From: Bacteroidales bacterium
GTDB lineage: Bacteria > Bacteroidota > Bacteroidia > Bacteroidales > Marinilabiliaceae
Direction: 5' to 3'
Length of the DNA: 64,000 bases
Assembly (NCBI GenBank): GCA_017960905.1
Contig: JAGCYH010000014.1
Coordinates: forward strand, 18,212-82,211
Shown: in pieces, positions 62,425 through 64,000 of the stretch
Numbering within the stretch: the first letter of the stretch is position 1
How the letters are laid out: each line of letters begins with the position of its first letter
Program-made: the position numbers and the translations under genes
Notes under the pieces: model-generated
What the model was told of the DNA's origin: nothing
Databases searched by the model: none
The model's input: only the letters and a program-made list of their open reading frames with translations

Positions 62425-62919
62425 ATGCACCCACTAATACCCCGCATACTCAAAGACATCAAAGTAGAACTCACCGACGAGTTTGACCGCAACTTCGAAC
62501 GCAAAGCGTTTTTCAACGAACGCTGGCCTGCACGCCGATTCCCCAACACCAAAGGCTCTACGCTCATGGTTACTGGCAATTTGCGCGCTTCTATCCGTTC
62601 CGAAATATCCGGCAACCGGTTGCGTTACACTTGCAATCTGCCCTACGCCGCACTGCACAACAATGGTGGGCGTATCGTAGTTTCCGCAAAAATGAAGAAA
62701 TTCTTTTGGGCGCAATACTCCAAGTCAAAACAAAGTCAATGGAAAGCTATGGCACTCAAGCGAGTCGGTTCACAAATCGTCATCCTGCACCGACAACTCT
62801 GCCCTCGGCAACCCCGAACCGCCGCGCGGTCTCGATGGTCGCCCCGACGAAACTGGCGAGATTTTCACAAAGGATGTGGGGTATATAAGAGAAACCAACG
62901 CGAGCGACGAAGAGATTAA
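62425..62919 (+). pseudogene. Mu gpG-like virion morphogenesis protein, rearranged
   Basis: Residues 1-100 (IPRILKDIKVELTDEFDRNF, RRFPNTKGSTLMVTGNLRAS, LPYAALHNNGGRIVV, MKKFFWAQY) match the phage virion morphogenesis (Mu gpG, PF05069-like) family. The segment after about residue 100 appears shortened and then runs out of the frame: the C-terminal 35 residues are arginine-rich shadow sequence, while the real coding at that place is in another frame and encodes the second toxin tip. The gene therefore seems fused by deletion to the next module. No intact Mu head or transposase gene is around. Confidence 0.6.
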
Positions 62920-63295
62920 CATATTAGGTCGGGACAATTACAGAAAGTTTAGACCTGATGTATATAATTTCTCTATAGGAGGAAAGCGCATTACGGTTAA
63001 CAAAGTATTATTTAAAGAAACGGCAAAGGCTTCTGTCGACAAAGACAGTAAAAGCTACTTTTATAAAAACGAAGTGTGTAGAAATTTAGATAGGTATATG
63101 AAAGAGGCTAACGAAATAGCGCCAGAGCCAATTAATAATCACAACAGTCCAAGGTCAAAAGCATATAAACTAAAGCAGAAATTGTCTCAAATGCGTGTAT
63201 TCTCTTTCGAGGTTAATGGTGTCAGGATGATTATGAAGGCTGGTGTTTATAAGAACAGTGGTAATATGATAGCATATACTTGTTATATAGAATAA
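62789..63295 (+). pseudogene. Second toxin-like tip of a phage polymorphic protein
   Basis: From about 62789 the frame encodes TDNSALGNPEPPRGLDGRPD, GEIFTKDVGYIRETN, then a 120-residue domain ending MIMKAGVYKNSGNMIAYTCY. It has no start of its own; the first ATG is at 62876. It is out of frame with the gpG fragment before it. I read the PPRGLDGRP linker and domain as the end of another MuF-like protein, with an unrecognised effector domain (not clearly PBECR). Its stop (63293-63295) runs into a leftward terminator. A degraded toxin or an orphan cassette are both possible. Confidence 0.5.
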
Positions 63296-63350
63296 AAAAG
63301 ACAACACACAGGCCGCTACCAGCCATCGGTGTGTTGCCTTTAAGTCTTTC
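63293..63350 (-). ncRNA. Candidate antisense small RNA at the toxin-tip end
   Basis: From the -7 box TATATTTG at 63358-63365 (- strand), a transcript would begin near 63350 and end at a strong terminator: arms 63302-63309 and 63329-63336 (CAACACAC/GTGTGTTG) with a second 3-bp stem inside and a U6 tract at 63294-63299. Size about 58 nt, overlapping the last codon of the toxin tip. A coding reading also exists on that strand (MSKDLKATHRWLVAACVLSF), which starts at the ATG inside the 21-bp element. The RNA is inferred, not shown. Confidence 0.45.
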
Positions 63351-63369
63351 GACATTGCAAATATACGAC
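63349..63369 (-). promoter_or_regulatory. Second copy of the 21-bp element with a leftward -7 box
   Basis: TCGACATTGCAAATATACGAC, one base different from the copy at 62345-62365. On the - strand it supplies TATATTTG and drives the candidate small RNA. The two copies occupy the same place relative to the tip and the next gpG-like gene. Confidence 0.6.
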
Positions 63370-63671
63370 AATTATTAATAAACAGATACAATAGCCTAAA
63401 ATTTTTCGCATTATGCCCCCCGAACAATTCACCGAGTGCACCGCCGCCATCCACGTAGAGATAGAGCACGCACTCAATAAGACCATACCAATGCGCGTGG
63501 CCAATTTGGCCGTGAAGCTCTTCAAAGAGAACTTCCAGAAAGAGTCGTTTTTCGGTCAGAAGTGGCCCGATGTGCGCCGCCGCACACATCCGCCTAAGCG
63601 CACAAAGTATCCGGCCGACCGCCAGCGCAAGATACTAAATATCATTTGCTTTATTGTTTTGATTATCAGTG

Positions 63672-63679
63672 CAAAATTA
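63672..63679 (-). promoter_or_regulatory. Leftward promoter of a truncated gene
   Basis: The - strand reads TAATTTTG here, with a -33 like TTG 19 bases upstream in the first 33-bp repeat. Its ATG is at 63645, reading MIF and then entering the gpG fragment. The original downstream gene is gone after four codons; the start resembles the family of AAA ATPases that begin MIF(K), but this is a guess. Confidence 0.5.
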
Positions 63680-63688
63680 CAAATAATA

Positions 63689-63816
63689 TTACTTTTCTCA
63701 AAATGTTTTAACCCAAAATCGTTACTTTTCTCAAAATGTTTTAACCCCAAACCTTTACTTTTCTCAAAATGTTTTTGCCCAAAATCATTACTTTTCTCAA
63801 AATGTTTTGAATTGAC
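63689..63816. repeat. Four 33-bp tandem repeats
   Basis: Copies begin at 63689, 63722, 63755 and 63788; the shared core is TTACTTTTCTCAAAATGTTT. On the - strand each copy contains CATTTTGAG, which gives the -33 like sequence of the leftward promoter beside it. No spacers, so not CRISPR. The array may have grown by slippage and could tune promoter strength. Confidence 0.85.
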
Positions 63817-64000
63817 AGCTGAAAATTGAAAGTTGACAATTAAAAATTAACAAAGCGGGCGGCTTTGTGCGGGGAGGTCTTTTGTAATTTTTCTCGCGAT
63901 GAGAAAAGTTTATTTTCTGAAAGAAGATAACAGCATAGCGAGTGATAACTCAATTGCTGAAACAATTGAGAATTGAAAATGAACAATTAATAATTAATAA
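63817..64000. other. AT-rich end of the window with short repeats
   Basis: Holds an AATTAAAAATTAA-type repeat (near 63838 and again near 63980) around a GC-rich AAAGCGGGCGGCTTTG inverted segment (63852-63867). A 25-codon open frame at 63899-63976 (MRKVYFLKEDNSIASDN) has a weak ribosome site but no recognised relative. I assign no gene. Confidence 0.4.

Larger units (their letters stand above)
63413..63829 (+). pseudogene. Second gpG-like fragment, truncated and joined to repeats
   Basis: The first about 75 residues (ALNKTIPMRVANLAVKLFKE, SFFGQKWPDVRRRTHPPKRT, KYPADRQRKILN) resemble the N-terminal half of another gpG-like virion morphogenesis protein. After codon 76 the sequence changes to a mixture that codes an 11-residue repeat (SLLFSKCFNPK). 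This junction, near 63634-63640, is where a different element begins. The fragment cannot be functional. Confidence 0.6.

Noticed and set aside
62741..62919. Extended C terminus of the first gpG protein
   Set aside because: The residues are arginine-rich and unlike gpG; the neighbouring frame reads sensible protein that continues into the second toxin tip, so this is frame-shadow sequence.
63689..63816. CRISPR array
   Set aside because: The units are directly adjacent 33-bp repeats without unique spacers, and no cas gene is present.
63899..63976. 25-codon peptide at the window edge
   Set aside because: No relative known to me and only a weak ribosome site; the region is repeat-rich.

Overview
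The window looks like a chromosomal segment of a Bacteroidales bacterium (phylum Bacteroidota), non-type and of moderate GC content. The support is consistent: promoters of the Bacteroidota form (TAnnTTTG as the -7 box) precede many genes; outer-membrane lipoproteins carry an acidic stretch just after the lipobox cysteine (surface-export signal); Shine-Dalgarno sequences are weak; and the gene families are typical (TonB-dependent receptor, calycin-like lipoprotein, GldE-like transporter, DUF2271, DUF3127, DUF4250, GH2 and GH3 lipoproteins). I cannot name the genus. No rRNA, tRNA, CRISPR array or complete insertion sequence was found.

Layout. 1-4820: end of a type I restriction-modification locus (3' part of hsdS, a surface-type lipoprotein, hsdR), a short regulator remnant, and a DUF1016/YhcG nuclease gene that carries two internal hairpins. 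4836-20791: housekeeping and envelope genes, all + except two: DEAD-box helicase, ApbE, GuaB, calycin lipoprotein with a TonB-dependent receptor, YjbQ, then a GNAT enzyme and a lipoprotein nitroreductase on the - strand, then a flavoprotein, CoaX, a periplasmic repeat protein, LptC, GldE-like protein, dCMP deaminase, S41 protease and a YqaA membrane protein.

20837-42240: a large exopolysaccharide/capsule locus, all on +. It begins with a promoter and a structured leader, then SLBB export protein, Wzz-like chain-length protein and a first flippase. A more AT-rich variable part follows: DegT aminotransferase, two ATP-grasp ligases, an SDR epimerase, a second flippase, a GT56-like transferase, hexapeptide acyltransferases, three GT2 enzymes, an EpsG-like polymerase and an O-acyltransferase. 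A GT4 gene with its own promoter ends it. No phosphoglycosyl transferase that would start the repeat unit is present, so that step must be encoded elsewhere. A YraN gene inside the locus is broken by one in-frame TAG.

42309-61575: a DUF3127 OB-fold protein with an SSB-like tail, an orphan chemoreceptor, a - strand operon (SseB-like protein, EEP phosphohydrolase, beta-helix lipoprotein, TPR/PD40 lipoprotein), a - strand carbohydrate cluster (GH2, DUF4250, DUF2271, GH3), a metallo-beta-lactamase-fold hydrolase divergent from a HAD phosphatase, ArgRS, and ClpB. ClpB is preceded by three copies of a CTGmCATTTTGTyA element that look like stress operators.

61934-64000: decayed mobile DNA. Two consecutive modules each pair a toxin-like C-terminal tip of a MuF-type phage protein with a Mu gpG-like virion morphogenesis fragment. 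A near-identical 21-bp element with a leftward promoter box follows each tip. Behind the second tip this promoter drives a stretch ending in a strong terminator antisense to the toxin 3' end. The edge also carries four 33-bp tandem repeats next to a truncated gene start. This toxin-tip/antisense arrangement is my best candidate for an undescribed system; the ClpB operators, the twin ATP-grasp pair in the polysaccharide locus and the lipoprotein inside the hsd operon come next.
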